A DNA stretch of 64,000 bases. Origin: Acanthornis magna (taxonomy: Eukaryota > Chordata > Aves > Passeriformes > Acanthizidae). The DNA lies in assembly GCA_036785705.1 (NCBI GenBank), contig JAWUZG010000138.1, forward strand, positions 248,001 to 312,000, given 5' to 3'. This document shows, piece by piece, positions 1 to 13,800 of this stretch; the stretch's first letter is position 1, and the number at the start of each line of letters is the position of its first letter. The notes below the pieces were generated by a model, which ran no database searches, was not told where the DNA came from, and saw only the letters and a list, made by a program, of their open reading frames with translations. The translations under genes were made by a program, and so were the position numbers.

Positions 1-1882
1 CACGTTTTCTGCTTGTTTTGTTTTTTGAAGCTGGAGATGGGTTAGAAAAAGCCAAGGCAAATCAATTGATGTATCTGCTCCCTGAACAGACAGCCTGCAA
101 GATAAATAAAACATGGACTAAACAGAAGGATAAAAACAGGAAAACATTCAGCCTGCTGTCCATCATATTCAGGCACTCTCAGGACGACAGGACAGAAAAG
201 CAGCTTCCACAAATTCTCTTCATGGAAACCTATTTGCATCTAAATGACAAAATAACTTGTACATTATAGGAGATATTTAGGTGGAAACACTTAATTGTGA
301 GGTTATCCAACCACCTTATTAATTTCCCAATGCAAAACACATGCAGAAAAGAATAAAGAGAACACGGGAGAGAAGTGCTTGCGCAGACACAGATCTCATT
401 ATAGTAATAAATCAGAATCTGAAATTCTAAAATATGCTTTTTTGGGCTGGAAGAAAAGAGTGGAGAAAACAGACATCAGTTGTTGAAATATACTGCTTTT
501 CCCACCCTTGCAGCAGTCAAATCTGATTCTCTGAAACTGTGGAAAAACTATAAGGAACCAATGAATTCACTGCATTTCACACAATCAGAATCACAAGTTC
601 ACTTTTTTCCAAGGATCTCTTGGAAATGAGCATAACATGATGGAATTTCTGTGAATCCCACCACCACAATTTGCTCCCTACATCCACATCCTACCAACAC
701 AAATCAAACTACTGGACCTCAAAATCATCCCTAGCACCTCTGGTTTACAGCCACTCCTGTTCACTGCTTACATCACAGCTTTTCAAACCAGAAGCATCCA
801 AAACCTGGCAGATTCCACCCTACAGCACTTTCTGCTTTCAAACATAAGCTGTGTCATCACTACCACCCCATTTTCTAAATTTAAACTGCTTCTGCCCACA
901 TCATAAGGGCACAGGAACTCACACCAACATTGTGACCAACAAAAGACATTACACTTTCCTCAGACTGGCTCTTTCCAGGAAATACTTTAAGGCAAGGAAT
1001 ATTCCCCCATTTGATTTTTCCATGTCTCAGGTCACAGACTTCAAGGTACACTGCCCACTTACAGACTCTAGCCCTGAGTAATAACTTGGATTTTGATGGG
1101 ATTATTTTATTTGGTACCATCTTGGGTAATCCATGACTCCTGAGTGACTCATTTGTAAATCCTGATTGGAATGTGGGTATTGTGGGGTTTCCTTTTTGCT
1201 TGTTTGGGTTTTTTTAATGTTGTGGGGTTTTTTTCTTTGATTCTTCCATTGTTGTACTCTGCTGTACCACACAGAACCTTTGACCTCAATGAAATTCAGA
1301 AATAAACTCAATACCATATCATTTAAGTCCATTGAGAAATGCAAAGTATTAAGCTATAAACCTACAGGTAAGACTGTGCAGTTAAAAGGATGTCACAATA
1401 CTTCCATTCTAAAAAGACCAAAACACCAAGTCACTGAAAGAGGGTGCCAGCTATCACATCCCCATGGAAACACACACAGTAAAAAAGCCTCAATTCACAT
1501 ATAGCTGAAATACAAATGTTAAGCCTTTTATCAAGAGGCTCGGATCAATAAAAACAGTGACCAACTGACCACTGTGAAACAGCTCATGCTAGACCTGGCT
1601 AAAAGAGCAGTTCAGGTCATTTAGGTCAATGTTGCTGACAAAAGAGATTCCTGAGTAGTCATTCTCACAATTTATTAATTCTAGCAAAACTAAATTAGAG
1701 AAAACAAAATTAAATGGGATGTAATGGCCTATGTTTCTAAAACTCACTTATCTCCCATTAGGTTCATCCCCTGAAGCAGCAGTTTTCAAACTTGTTTGAT
1801 GGATTGTTTTAACACAAAATGATTTGACAGTGATCTAACAATAATAGGAGATGTTTGCATGCCATCTCAGCCTGCTCCTCAC
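1..1882. other. OGFOD3 intron 7 (partial), no feature seen
   Basis: I searched the minus strand for the remaining OGFOD3 exons (C-terminal oxygenase segment) and found none, so they should lie left of the window. Only T-rich tracts near 1190-1240 stand out. Confidence 0.6.
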
Positions 1883-4800
1883 CTTGTCAACGTGGGGGTG
1901 CCAGTACTCATCGTGTGTTGTCTTGGCTTCTGTGCTGTTCATTCTCGAGAAGAACGTTGGCTTGGTCAGGTACATGGAAGAGGAGCTGATCCCAAACACC
2001 TGAGCAATCCTTTGCTGAATCCTCTGTCTCACATCCCTGCAAACACACAGCACACAGTGCTCAGTCACTGACACCTCTCCTGCTGCTTCTATGCTCTTCA
2101 GTCACTTACTGCTTCTTCCCCAACTGAGAAATCATGGGCAACACACACACCCCCACCCCTTCTCTCTTATTTTGCCTTAAATAGAGATCTACTACATTTA
2201 AATTAATCCCCTCAGTGGTTTTGGTTGGGATTTGTTGCTTTGGGTTTTTTTAATTCCAAGAATACCAGGGAAAAGAAACTATGTCTCCTGTGGCCTAGGT
2301 TTTAAAATTTCTGTCTGTTTTCCAGAATAATTCCACACCTACCCCACTGTTTGTTAACTGCTGATAACATTAAAGTCTTTCATATAGATATTTTTATTCC
2401 AAAGCAAGTAACAGTAAAGTTGTACCTTCATAAAAGGGTCGCCTCTGAAGAACCTTCAACTACTTTTAAACCAACTGATGAAGTCACTCGCACCAAGAAA
2501 TCCACAGTTCTTGGTCAACGTATGTATTGGTATTATTACTAGATTTTTTAAAATTAATGCAAGGTGTCTTTCACAATCATTTTCAAAGATTCAGAAAAAC
2601 TATTTCTACCTTGGCTATTCCTGTGTTTCTTGGGTGACAAGGAAGAACAGAACAGGACTTTTATTTCAGGTTAAGATTATCAATATCGAAAACTAATAAT
2701 CACATGTTGCTATGCAGAGCTGCTTCTATAGCAGCATCCATCTGCCAGGACAGGACCATCCAGAACTGTGACCCCTAATTCAGCCCACAGCACTTTTTTA
2801 AAGAGAGGAGATTTGTGATTAATGAGTTATACCACTGGCAAATCCCACGAGTAAAGACATACAGCCAGCACTCAACTTCGAGGAAATTTAAAAACCAGCA
2901 AAGAATGCAATAACACAACGAGATGAAATGAAAACACTGGAGTTAAAGATTTACTCCTCTATGCTTCTTAAAGCCTTTATATTGTTGTCTCCCATTTTAA
3001 CACTTCCTTTTCTTCCTTCCTGAATGCTGCAAAAGCAGTCTACAATACATTTCTGAAGTTGTGCATGGAATTACATAAGTAGTTTTGTATCTTTGTTGGA
3101 GGTTGGGGGGGGGAAGTGGAATTTTTCCCATTCTGTTGCTAGGCAAGTAACGATCGGTACTTAGAGGACATTTTACTCTCACAAAAGAGACAAAGACCTT
3201 TTTGGCTGGGCGGGCACGGGAACAAGAGATAGCAAGACTTGATAACGACACACGGACTCGCTCACAAGTCTCGGAGGAGACAGCAGTGGAAGGAACGGCT
3301 CTCCGTTTTTTTGGCTGCGACTGCAGGAAAAGAAAAGCCCGGCTTTGCACTAGTTTTTCTCTACCTGGTGGGTGAGTTCTCGGGGCACGGGACTCCAATC
3401 ATCTCTTCCCCTCCGGGAGGGTGCATCTCCCAGCTGCACTGCAGCGGAACGGGACCCCCGCCTGCCACCACCCCGCGCCCTGCCTGCTGCCCCGCACCCT
3501 GCCTGCCCCAACTGCGGAGTTTCCTGCCGCCTCCTCTGCTGGCTGGCCCGGGTGGGCTGACCCGGCCGCTCCATCTCCCGGCTCTGGGCTCTCTGCTGCG
3601 CCCCGTCCATCTGCGCTCCACCCTGCTCCAGCCCGTCGGCCATTACGCGCGACACAGATCCAACCTCGCGCCACAGCGCCATCTGCAGCTTCCCGGGAGT
3701 CATCGCACCTGTCCGGCTGGTCTAGGAGCCCAACAGCGCCCCTGCTGGCCGTGACCGTGACTGCACCAACCGAGAACGTGCCTGACAGTCCAGGGACATT
3801 TGCCACCGAGTTTTTTTGGTTTTGTTTACTGTTTTTCTTTACCTTGTTTACTGTTTTTTGTTACTGATTGTTTACCTCAGTATAGATACTAGTAAAAAAA
3901 CTCTTATTCCTTTTCCCATACCTTTGCCTGAGAGCCCTTGATTCTAAAGTTATAATAATTCGGAGGGAAGGGGATTCACATTCTCTGTTCTAAGGAAGGT
4001 TCCCACCTTCCTAAACAGACACCTGTCTATCAAACGAAGACAGATTTTGGCGCCCAACGTGGGGCTCGAGGGCATTGAGGGAAAAAAAAAAAAGGGTGCA
4101 AAAGGAATAACAGTTTCTGGGAGACCCATTTTTAGTGTGCTGAACATAGAAACCTCACTAAGTGACACCATGTGGTCTAGCATACCTTGGTCTGGCTGGC
4201 ACATTCTCGTGGCCACGGTTTTCCCATTTGCAGCTCCCTATCTAAACATGGGTCCTATAACTAAGGCTATAGTGGCTGTTATCCAGTTCTCACAATGGGT
4301 CAATAAGGTGAGGAATCTATGGATTTTCCATTTCCTTTGGACGGCGGTCACTTGGTTACAGGGCTTTAACACCGTGCGTACATGTTTTTGGAGTCTGTTT
4401 GGTAATGGTACCTTTTGTGACGAGACGACACTAGGGGAAGATTTTTCTCAACCCTTCACCCATCTCTTTGGGCCTACCCTACCAGGGCTCAGAGGGTTCA
4501 TATACTCTCTAAATACCAATGATGTCGTACTGTGGCTGGTGTTGCTGATAGGCCTGTTCAACTTTGCATTCCAAGTGAGAGGGGAAAAGATACATCAGGT
4601 GTTGAAAGAATATACTTCCTCAGCTGGTGGGAAGCCCTCTCCTTGCCCAACAGGGGAAGAGTTAGATGGTGCAGCAGCGGAACCCACGGACATTACAACC
4701 GTCCAGGTTCCAGCTGAACCTCAAGGGCAGTCACAGTCAGCAGCAGTTGCCCCTGTACAGCGGAGGAAGTATAAGACCAAATCGGTACGCCCAGTTGATG

Positions 4801-7800
4801 ATGATGGGGAACCAGGGCCTTCACAACCCGCAGGGGAGCCTGGGCCTATAATCATCACCGAGTCCCTGCCATACGACACTATCCGTAATCTGCACGATGA
4901 CATTGTGCGGCGGAAGGGCGAGGCTTTCTCAACCTGGTTACTTCGGGTTTGGGACCGCATGGGCCCAGGCGTGCAGCTGGATGGTAATGAGGCCAGGAAT
5001 TTGGGTTCCGTGGCCCTGGACGCGGGTGTTGAAAAGGTGTTCGTGAGGGAGGCGGGACCCATTTCTCTCTGGGAGAGGCTTTTAATGAGTGTAAGAGAGA
5101 GGTTTGTTCACAAAGACAGAATGCAGGAGAACTACCGTAGATTGCCCTGGAAGACCGTTGAGGAAGCGATCCAACGGCTGAGAGAAGTGGCAGTACAGGA
5201 GGTGCTTTTTGGGAGGGATGGACAGCACGAAAATGATCCTGACAAGGTCAGATGCACAGGGCAAATGTTGTGGAACCTGGCAAGTCTAGGGCCAACCCAA
5301 TATGCCACCTACATTGCAATGTTTAATGCCGATGACAACCGTGAGACAGTGGGCTCTGTAGCTGACAAGCTCAGGCATTATGCAAGTGTGATCAATGGCC
5401 CATTGCAGGCTCAGATCTCTGCTGTGGTTAAGGAGTTGAAGGAAGAGATGAGGGAGATCAGGGAGGAGGTGAGGAAAAACAGTGTGGCACCAGTGAGAGT
5501 CACAGGCCCCAACACTGGAGCCCGACGTCCTCCAGCTAGAGAAAGAGGGTACACCCCACGAGCTGAGTTGTGGTTCTTTCTGCATGACCATGGGGAAGAC
5601 ATGAAAAGGTGGGATGGGAAGCCCACCTCTGTCCTGGCAGAACGGGTGCGTCAGCTTAAGGAGGGCAACGCTAGCCGAGGGGGTTCTGCCAGAGCCAAGG
5701 TAGCCTCAGCTTCCTGTAGCCAACCTGCTGAGTACAACAGAAGGGAAAATGTTGTGTCAGATTCCCTTGACGGTGGAATGCATGCTCAGGAAGGGAATGA
5801 TAACCAGGGCTAGAGGGGCCCTGCCTCTAGCCAGGTAGAGGCATGGGAAAACCGTGTCTTTTGGACTGTGTGGATTCGATGGCCTGGTACATCAGAGCCA
5901 CAAAAATATGAAGCATTAGTTGATACAGGTGCGCAGTGTACCTTAATGCCATCGGGACATGTTGGGGCTGAACCCATTTCTATTGCTGGGGTGACAGGGG
6001 GATCACAAGAGTTGACGCTGGTGGAAGCCGAGGTGAGCCTGACTGGGAAGGAGTGGCAGAAACATCCCATTGTGACTGGTCCAAAGGCCCCGTGTATTCT
6101 GGGCATAGACTTCCTCCGGAATGGCTATTTCAAAGACCCGAAAGGACTCAGGTGGGCTTTTGGAATAGCTGCTGTTGAGGCAGAGGGCGTTAGGCAATTG
6201 AACACCTTGCCTGGACTGTCAGAGAACCCTTCTGCAGTTGGACTCTTGAAGGAGGAGGAACAACATGTACCAATTGCCACCTCGACAGTGCACCGCCGGC
6301 AGTACCGAACGAATCGAGATGCTGTGATTCCCATCCACAAGCTGATCCGTGAGCTGGAGAGCCAAGGGGTGGTCAGCAAGGCCCACTCACCCTTCAACAG
6401 CCCCATCTGGCCTGTGCGCCGATCTGATGGAGACTGGAGATTGACTGTGGACTATCGTGCCTTGAACGAGGTGACTCCACCGCTGAGTGCTGCCGTGCCA
6501 GACATGCTGGAGCTCCAGTATGAACTGGAGTCCAAAGCAGCAAAGTGGTACGCCACTATTGACATTGCAAATGCATTTTTCTCCATTCCTCTGGCAGCAG
6601 AGTGCAGGCCTCAGTTTGCTTTCACCTGGAGGGGCGTGCAGTACACCTGGAACCGACTGCCCCAGGGGTGGAAACACAGTCCCACCATCTGCCACGGACT
6701 GATCCAGGCTGCACTGGAAAAGGGTGAAGCTCCAGAACATCTGCAGTACATCGATGACATCATTGTGTGGGGGGACACAGCAGAAGAAGTGTTTGAGAAA
6801 GGAGAGAAAATCATCCAGATTCTTCTGGAAGCCGGTCTCGCCATCAAAAGGAGCAAAGTCAAGGGGCCTGCCAAAGAGATCCAGTTCCTGGGAGTGAAGT
6901 GGCAAGATGGACGGCGTCAGATTCCCACCGAAGTCATCAATAAAATCACAGCGATGTCCCCACCAACCAACAAGAAGGAGACACAAGCTTTCCTAGGTGC
7001 CATAGGCTTCTGGAGGATGCACATCCCTGAGTACAGCCAGATTGTGAGCCCTCTCTACCTGGTGACACGCAAGAAGAATGATTTCCGCTGGGGCCCTGAA
7101 CAACAACAAGCCTTCGCCCAGATCAAGCAAGAGATCGCTCATGCGGTAGCCCTTGGCCCAGTCAGGACAGGACCAGAAGTGAAGAATGTGCTCTACTCTG
7201 CAGCCGGGGGCAACGGTCTGTCCTGGAGCCTTTGGCAGAAGGTGCCTGGTGAGACTCGAGGTCGTCCACTGGGATTCTGGAGCCGAAGCTACAGAGGGTC
7301 CGAAGCCAACTACACTCCCACAGAGAAGGAAATTCTGGCAGCCTATGAAGGCGTCCAAGCCGCCTCAGAAGTTATTGGCACGGAAGCACAACTTCTTCTT
7401 GCACCCCGACTACCGGTGCTGGGGTGGATGTTCAAGGGAAAGGTTCCCTCTACCCACCACGCCACCGATGCCACGTGGAGTAAATGGATTGCCCTCATCA
7501 CGCAGCGCGCCCGTATTGGAAGCCCGAATCGCCCTGGGATCTTGGAAATAATTACAAATTGGCCCGAAGGTGAAAACTTTGGTCTCACCGATGAAGAGGA
7601 GCAGGAACAGGTGACTCGCGCAGAGGAAGCTCCACCATACAACCAACTGCCGCAAGATGAAACATGCTACGCTCTCTTCACTGATGGTTCCTGTCGCATT
7701 GTGGGGGCAAACCGAAAATGGAAAGCAGCTGTATGGAGCCCCACACGGCAGGTCGCAGAGGCTACAGAAGGAGAAGGTGGATCAAGCCAACTTGCCGAAC

Positions 7801-10800
7801 TCAAAGCCGTTCAGCTGGCCCTGGACATTGCTGAAAGAGAGAAGTGGCCAAAGCTGTACCTGTACACTGATTCATGGATGGTAGCCAATGCTCTGTGGGG
7901 TTGGTTGGAAAGGTGGAAAAAGGCCAACTGGCAACGTAGAGGAAGACCAATCTGGGCTGCTGACGAATGGCGAGACATTGCCAGTCGGGTAGAGAAGCTA
8001 CCTGTGAAAGTCCGTCATGTGGATGCCCATGTCCCCAAGAGCCGAGCTAATGAGGAACACCGAAACAATGAACAGGTAGATCAGGCTGCAAAAATACAGG
8101 TGTCACAGGTAGATTTAGATTGGCAGCACAAAGGAGAGTTGTTCCTAGCCCGATGGGCCCATGATGCCTCAGGCCATCAGGGCAGAGATGCCACCTATAA
8201 GTGGGCACGAGACCGAGGGGTGGATCTAACTATGGACTGTATCTCCCAGGTGATCCATAACTGTGAGACATGCGCTGCCATCAAGCAAGCCAAGCGGGTG
8301 AAACCCCTGTGGTATGGGGGAAGGTGGACCAAATATAAGTATGGGGAGGCCTGGCAGATCGATTACATCACACTGCCTCAAACCCGCCACGGCAAGCGCT
8401 ACGTGCTCACAATGGTAGAGGCCACCACTGGGTGGCTGGAGACCTACCCTGTACCTCATGCCACTGCCCGCAACACCATCCTGGGCCTTGAAAGGCAAGT
8501 CCTTTGGAGGCATGGTACCCCTGAGAGAATTGAGTCGGACAATGGGACTCATTTCAAAAATAGCCTCATAAACACCTGGGCTAAGGAACATGGCATTGAG
8601 TGGGTGTACCACATTCCTTATCATGCACCTGCTGCTGGTAAAGTAGAGCGATGCAACGGCCTGCTAAAAACCACCTTGAAGGCTTTAGGTGGGGGGACTT
8701 TCAAAAATTGGGAACAGCATTTAGCCAAGGCCACCTGGCTAGTTAACACCCGAGGCTCCACCAACAGGGCTGGCCCTGCCCAATCTGAACCCTTGCAAAC
8801 AGCAGACGGGGATAAGGTTCCAGTAGTGCAAATGAGAGGCATGCTGGGGAAAACTGTTTGGATTAATTCTGCCTTGAGCAAAGATAGACCCACCCGTGGG
8901 GTTGTCTTTGCTCAAGGACCAGGGTGTACCTGGTGGGTGATGCAAGAGGATGGAGAGACACGATGCATACCTCAGGGAGACCTCAGTTGGGGTTGAACTG
9001 CCCATAACACGGTGCCTGTATGCATATCTGTATGTGTATATTCAGAGTAATGCTTGTATGTATATAGTTTAAAGGCTTAAGTTCAATGTAATATGTTGGA
9101 ATGGAAAAAATTCGGGGTGGATAATGTTGGAGGTTGGGGGGGGGAAGTGGAATTTTTCCCATTCTGTTGCTAGGCAAGTAACGATCGGTACTTAGAGGAC
9201 ATTTTACTCTCACAAAAGAGACAAAGACCTTTTTGGCTGGGCGGGCACGGGAACAAGAGATAGCAAGACTTGATAACGACACACGGACTCGCTCACAAGT
9301 CTCGGAGGAGACAGCAGTGGAAGGAACGGCTCTCCGTTTTTTTGGCTGCGACTGCAGGAAAAGAAAAGCCCGGCTTTGCACTAGTTTTTCTCTACCTGGT
9401 GGGTGAGTTCTCGGGGCACGGGACTCCAATCATCTCTTCCCCTCCGGGAGGGTGCATCTCCCAGCTGCACTGCAGCGGAACGGGACCCCCGCCTGCCACC
9501 ACCCCGCGCCCTGCCTGCTGCCCCGCACCCTGCCTGCCCCAACTGCGGAGTTTCCTGCCGCCTCCTCTGCTGGCTGGCCCGGGTGGGCTGACCCGGCCGC
9601 TCCATCTCCCGGCTCTGGGCTCTCTGCTGCGCCCCGTCCATCTGCGCTCCACCCTGCTCCAGCCCGTCGGCCATTACGCGCGACACAGATCCAACCTCGC
9701 GGCACAGCGCCATCTGCAGCTTCCCGGGAGTCATCGCACCTGTCCGGCTGGTCTAGGAGCCCAGCAGCGCCCCTGCTGGCCGTGACCGTGACTGCACCAA
9801 CCGAGAACGTGCCTGACAGTCCAGGGACATTTGCCACCGAGTTTTTTTGGTTTTGTTTACTGTTTTTCTTTACCTTGTTTACTGTTTTTTGTTACTGATT
9901 GTTTACCTCAGTATAGATACTAGTAAAAAAACTCTTATTCCTTTTCCCATACCTTTGCCTGAGAGCCCTTGATTCTAAAGTTATAATAATTCGGAGGGAA
10001 GGGGATTCACATTCTCTGTTCTAAGGAAGGTTCCCACCTTCCTAAACAGACACCTGTCTATCAAACGAAGACAATCTTCCATTAGATTTCTCCACTGGAT
10101 GGTACTGAACCTCAGCATAACTTTGAAGAAGGTTTTTCCCAGGTATTTCTCTAGGGAACTTAAATGGTGACTAAAAAGAAGTGACAGAACTAAAACAAGA
10201 CCTGTAGTGTGTGTCCACAGCCTACCAGCTGTGAAAGTAATTCCTTAAAATTCACAAGTACTAAAAAATCCTAAACATTCATTCTGTTCTAGTCCCTCAC
10301 GAGAAACAGAAATAACACACATAGATTTGATTTTTTAACCTGTCTCACTTTACATTTTTAGGGGTCAACTCAAACTATTTTACATGTGAAATAACAAAAG
10401 CATTAAATGAAGTTAGAGGGATTTTCAGGTATTTACATGGCTGCATGAACCGAGGTTTCAAGCTGACAGCTCCACAGCAGCAGAAGCTGCAGGACTGACA
10501 CCAGGAAAGAACCTACAGGTCCTTCTTCTCATGCTGTGGCAGGCTAATCTTTCTGTGTTTTTCCAAGGAGTAGGCCTGCAGGAAAGGCTACCTTATGTTT
10601 CCCAGAAATAATTAAATATTTCTTATTAAAACATTTTAAAATAATTTTATTGATTTATTTTTATATTAAATATATAAAAAATATATATTTATATAATATA
10701 TAAAATATTTTATTATTTAAAATTTTATTTAAACATTTTAAAATAATAAAATAATTTATTTTACTTATTATTTTAAAACTCATTTTGCCAGTTGAGAGCA

Positions 10801-13800
10801 GGTAGCACTTCGAACAACCCAGCTCAAGAATTCATAGCCACAAACACCACAGCAGAGGATTCCCTGGCCATGGCATCAGCCAGCTGGAATATATCTACTC
10901 CCAAGTAGGCAGGCCACAGTCTTGACATAACAAAGTCTCCAACAGCTGTCCTGCTCTGTAAGGAGTCCTCCCTCTTCCTTCAGCCTGATTCATTTCCCAC
11001 TTCTAAAAGCTTTCTATTAAGATTTGCTGTCTGGTGTTTATAAGGCTCTGTTAAAGCTTCACTCCTTTTTTGAGACTTATGTGCAATGGCTTTGGGCAGA
11101 ACGTGTGTTTTACAAACCAAACAGGATGCAAAGCCCCACTCAATATGTCAAATACAGCACACAGCTGGTTTGAAAAGTAGAATAAAGTCACTTTTTAGCC
11201 TAGAAACACTCTTCTGTACAGCCTGTTTTCCCCTGGCCAGGCCATTTCAACATTTATCAATATCATGACTGCAAGTTTTTCATTCCATTCTCTTCCCTGC
11301 TCTTCCAAACACAGCCTACGTAGCTGACTGGCAAAATACTTACAAACACATTCTACTTCCTGTGTAAATCAAGTGACAAGATAAGCCAAATTTCAGCTTA
11401 GAAGGTGCTATCAAGAAAGGAATGAATGAACCCAAAACTGGGAGAGGCATATTATTCTCTCAGCCATTTCTCTGTGACCCAGAAGCAGCAGGAGCCTCCC
11501 TTCCCTCACTGATCCTGCCTCAGTGGCTCTTCAAAACTGTTGGGAGCATTCTGGTGTACTATGGCTACCAAGACAATACTTCTTCATGCTGGAGAGTATA
11601 AGCATTTGTTCTCCTAAGCACAGCAGCTCTCGTCTCACTCAGACTGTTGAGATGTACCCTGGCCCTGAGCAGATGCACTAACAGAGCTCTGCAGTGGCAC
11701 TAAATGCCCAAGTACAGCATCAGTACCAAATTAATCCTCCCCCCACATCTGCCTGCAGCAGTTCTTGTCCATTTGCACTGAGTCACTGGAGAATATCAAA
11801 TGCTCAGGCCAGACTCAGGGAAAGGAAGAACAGAGCTCCCTGAAAGGAGCACATGACCACCAGATTCTGTAAGAACAGGTACTGAAACCTGTTTTGGAGT
11901 TAGAGTGATTAGAAAGAAAACAAAAAAAGCCAATGAAGTAGCTGGAAGTCCAAGGAACACCCAACTTGAGAGAAAGGAAGTTCACTGGATTGCAAAGCTG
12001 CCAGCTTAATGTATCAGCAGCAGCACAGAGAGCTAAAAGTGTCACTGAAAAGCTTCTGTGAGATACAGGCTCTGCCAGACCAACCAAAAAAAAAATGCAG
12101 TTAGGAGCCGCTGCAAAGTGTGATACAAGCACGGTGACAGAAACACTCAGAGCTCAATCCCACACAAGTTCCTGATTTATCCCCTTGTCAGCACTGTCCC
12201 AGGGAGCTGCACAGAGGCAGCCTGTGCTGACAAAGCAGAGGTCTCCTGCAGCCAGAGAGCTCTAACAGCAATCACACACAGAACAGACACAGCGAAAGGC
12301 AAACTAACAGCGCTTCCTCTGCTCCTTCTGTGTCTCTGCCTTAATAAGTTGTACAGTTTTGGGAACAAATCTTTGATTGTGCTGTTTTCTGCTCAAGTCA
12401 CCCCTTACACCAAGCATCCTGATTAAAGGTCTCCCTTCTGAGTAACATTTCATTTATTACGTGAAACAAGGGGGACTGCTGTAATGTGCTTGGCAGATGG
12501 GAGTTAAAGGATCAGCCTAGAAACCGTAATTTCGACAGAGACAGTTTAGAAATCAGCCTCCTGGCTCAGGATGCCTACTCAGATTCATTATTGTTGCAAT
12601 CAGTAATACTTAGACATGAATTACATTCAGTTATTTCTCTCAAGAGTGTATTTTTAAAGTGACCTTGGTAGGTAAGGGAGAATAATGAAGATAAATGCTC
12701 CCAAGAATAGCATCAAATCATTCATTAAGGCCATAAAGTACTGCAGTCCATGTTAAAGTACTGCCATTAATATGAACAGAAGCATTTAACAATATATTTT
12801 GTATTAGCTTCATATCCAGCAGACCGAAACATCCCCTATGCTGGCATGAAATCTCAATGGAATATTGACATTCCCTAGCAGCTGTCTCATCTCACAGCAT
12901 AAATTTATAAAATTATTCAAAAATTGAATACTTCTGTTCACGTGAAACAGAAATTATACATTTTCTTTATGCAAAGTTAAGTAATAATTAAGGAATCATC
13001 TAATTTTTGCAATTTTGGGATCAGAAGTATAAACATTTTAAGGAAGTTTATCTATAAAGACGATTGTATCTAAAACCAGTTGTTGAACAGAAATAAGCTT
13101 AAAGTGTTTAATATTTTAGGATTATATTAATGAATTACTATTTTAATAAAACTAGTAAACCCATTTGGCTACTTAACACTCCTTCCACCACTAGAGGGAG
13201 GTCAGATTCCTTCACACAGGCAAGAAAAAAAGACAAAAAAGAGTTAAAATGTTTAAATCAGGGACATTTTAAATCATGAGAAACCAGCTGAAATGCATAA
13301 CTAAAGAATTATTGTGTCTAGTCAACAAAGAATGCTTGTTCCTAAACTTTGGCCACACACCTTCACTGACACATGGAACTCATTAGGTTTGTTGTGTTTG
13401 CTAAGTGGATGAGCTGCAGGAAAGCTGAGAGCATCAGATGCCAGAGCTGTTACATTACAGAGCTATCTCAAACTCTGGCTGCTTCTCCAGCCAGAACATG
13501 AGTAATCTGAAGTCCTTCCACTTCCTGCTTTACCATTTTTAACGTTTTGCTAAATTCTGCCTCAAAAAAGCTCCAAGCTCCTAATGCAATAATAGCACAG
13601 AATTGTCTCTATCATCTCACACAGCCCCTTGGATAATCTGTGAAAGACGAGGTAATGATGAAGATTTTCCACCCCAGCTCTCACGTGCCAGCAGATCCCC
13701 CCAGAGCTCAGATGTGCAGCTCTCCTTTCTGGCAGGGCTGGCATCGATCCCTCAGGCAGGAAGGGAAATGTGTGGTGCTGCCAGCACCTGAGTATTCCAC

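Larger units (their letters stand above)
3089..10078 (+). mobile_element. Complete ERV-L-type provirus with flanking 5-bp target duplication
   Basis: Two 949-bp LTRs (3094-4042 and 9125-10073) begin TG and end CA, are flanked by the direct repeat ATCTT (3089-3093 and 10074-10078), and differ at only two positions. Between them lie a lysine-tRNA primer site, an open gag frame, a UAG codon, an open pol frame and about 130 bp with no env. The polymerase has class III (ERV-L, spumavirus-related) hallmarks: NAFFSI, QFAFTW, the SPTICHGL stretch and a YIDD active site. A 5-bp duplication and absence of env also fit ERV-L. It lies antisense to OGFOD3 inside an intron, the orientation usually tolerated. 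Neither coding frame has an internal stop or frameshift apart from the UAG between them. Confidence 0.96.

Noticed and set aside
3239..3867. Overlapping open frames of 117-171 codons within the LTR, repeated at 9270-9898
   Set aside because: They are frames in GC-rich LTR sequence on both strands, present in both LTRs, with no known domain; chance opening in CpG-rich DNA explains them.
4047..4169. Extension of gag upstream to a TTG inside the primer site
   Set aside because: The frame is open but has no ATG there, and the first codons are the primer binding site. The ATG at 4170 has a good context.
6387..6986. Antisense 199-codon frame inside pol
   Set aside because: It is the shadow of the reverse transcriptase coding strand and has no recognisable domain.
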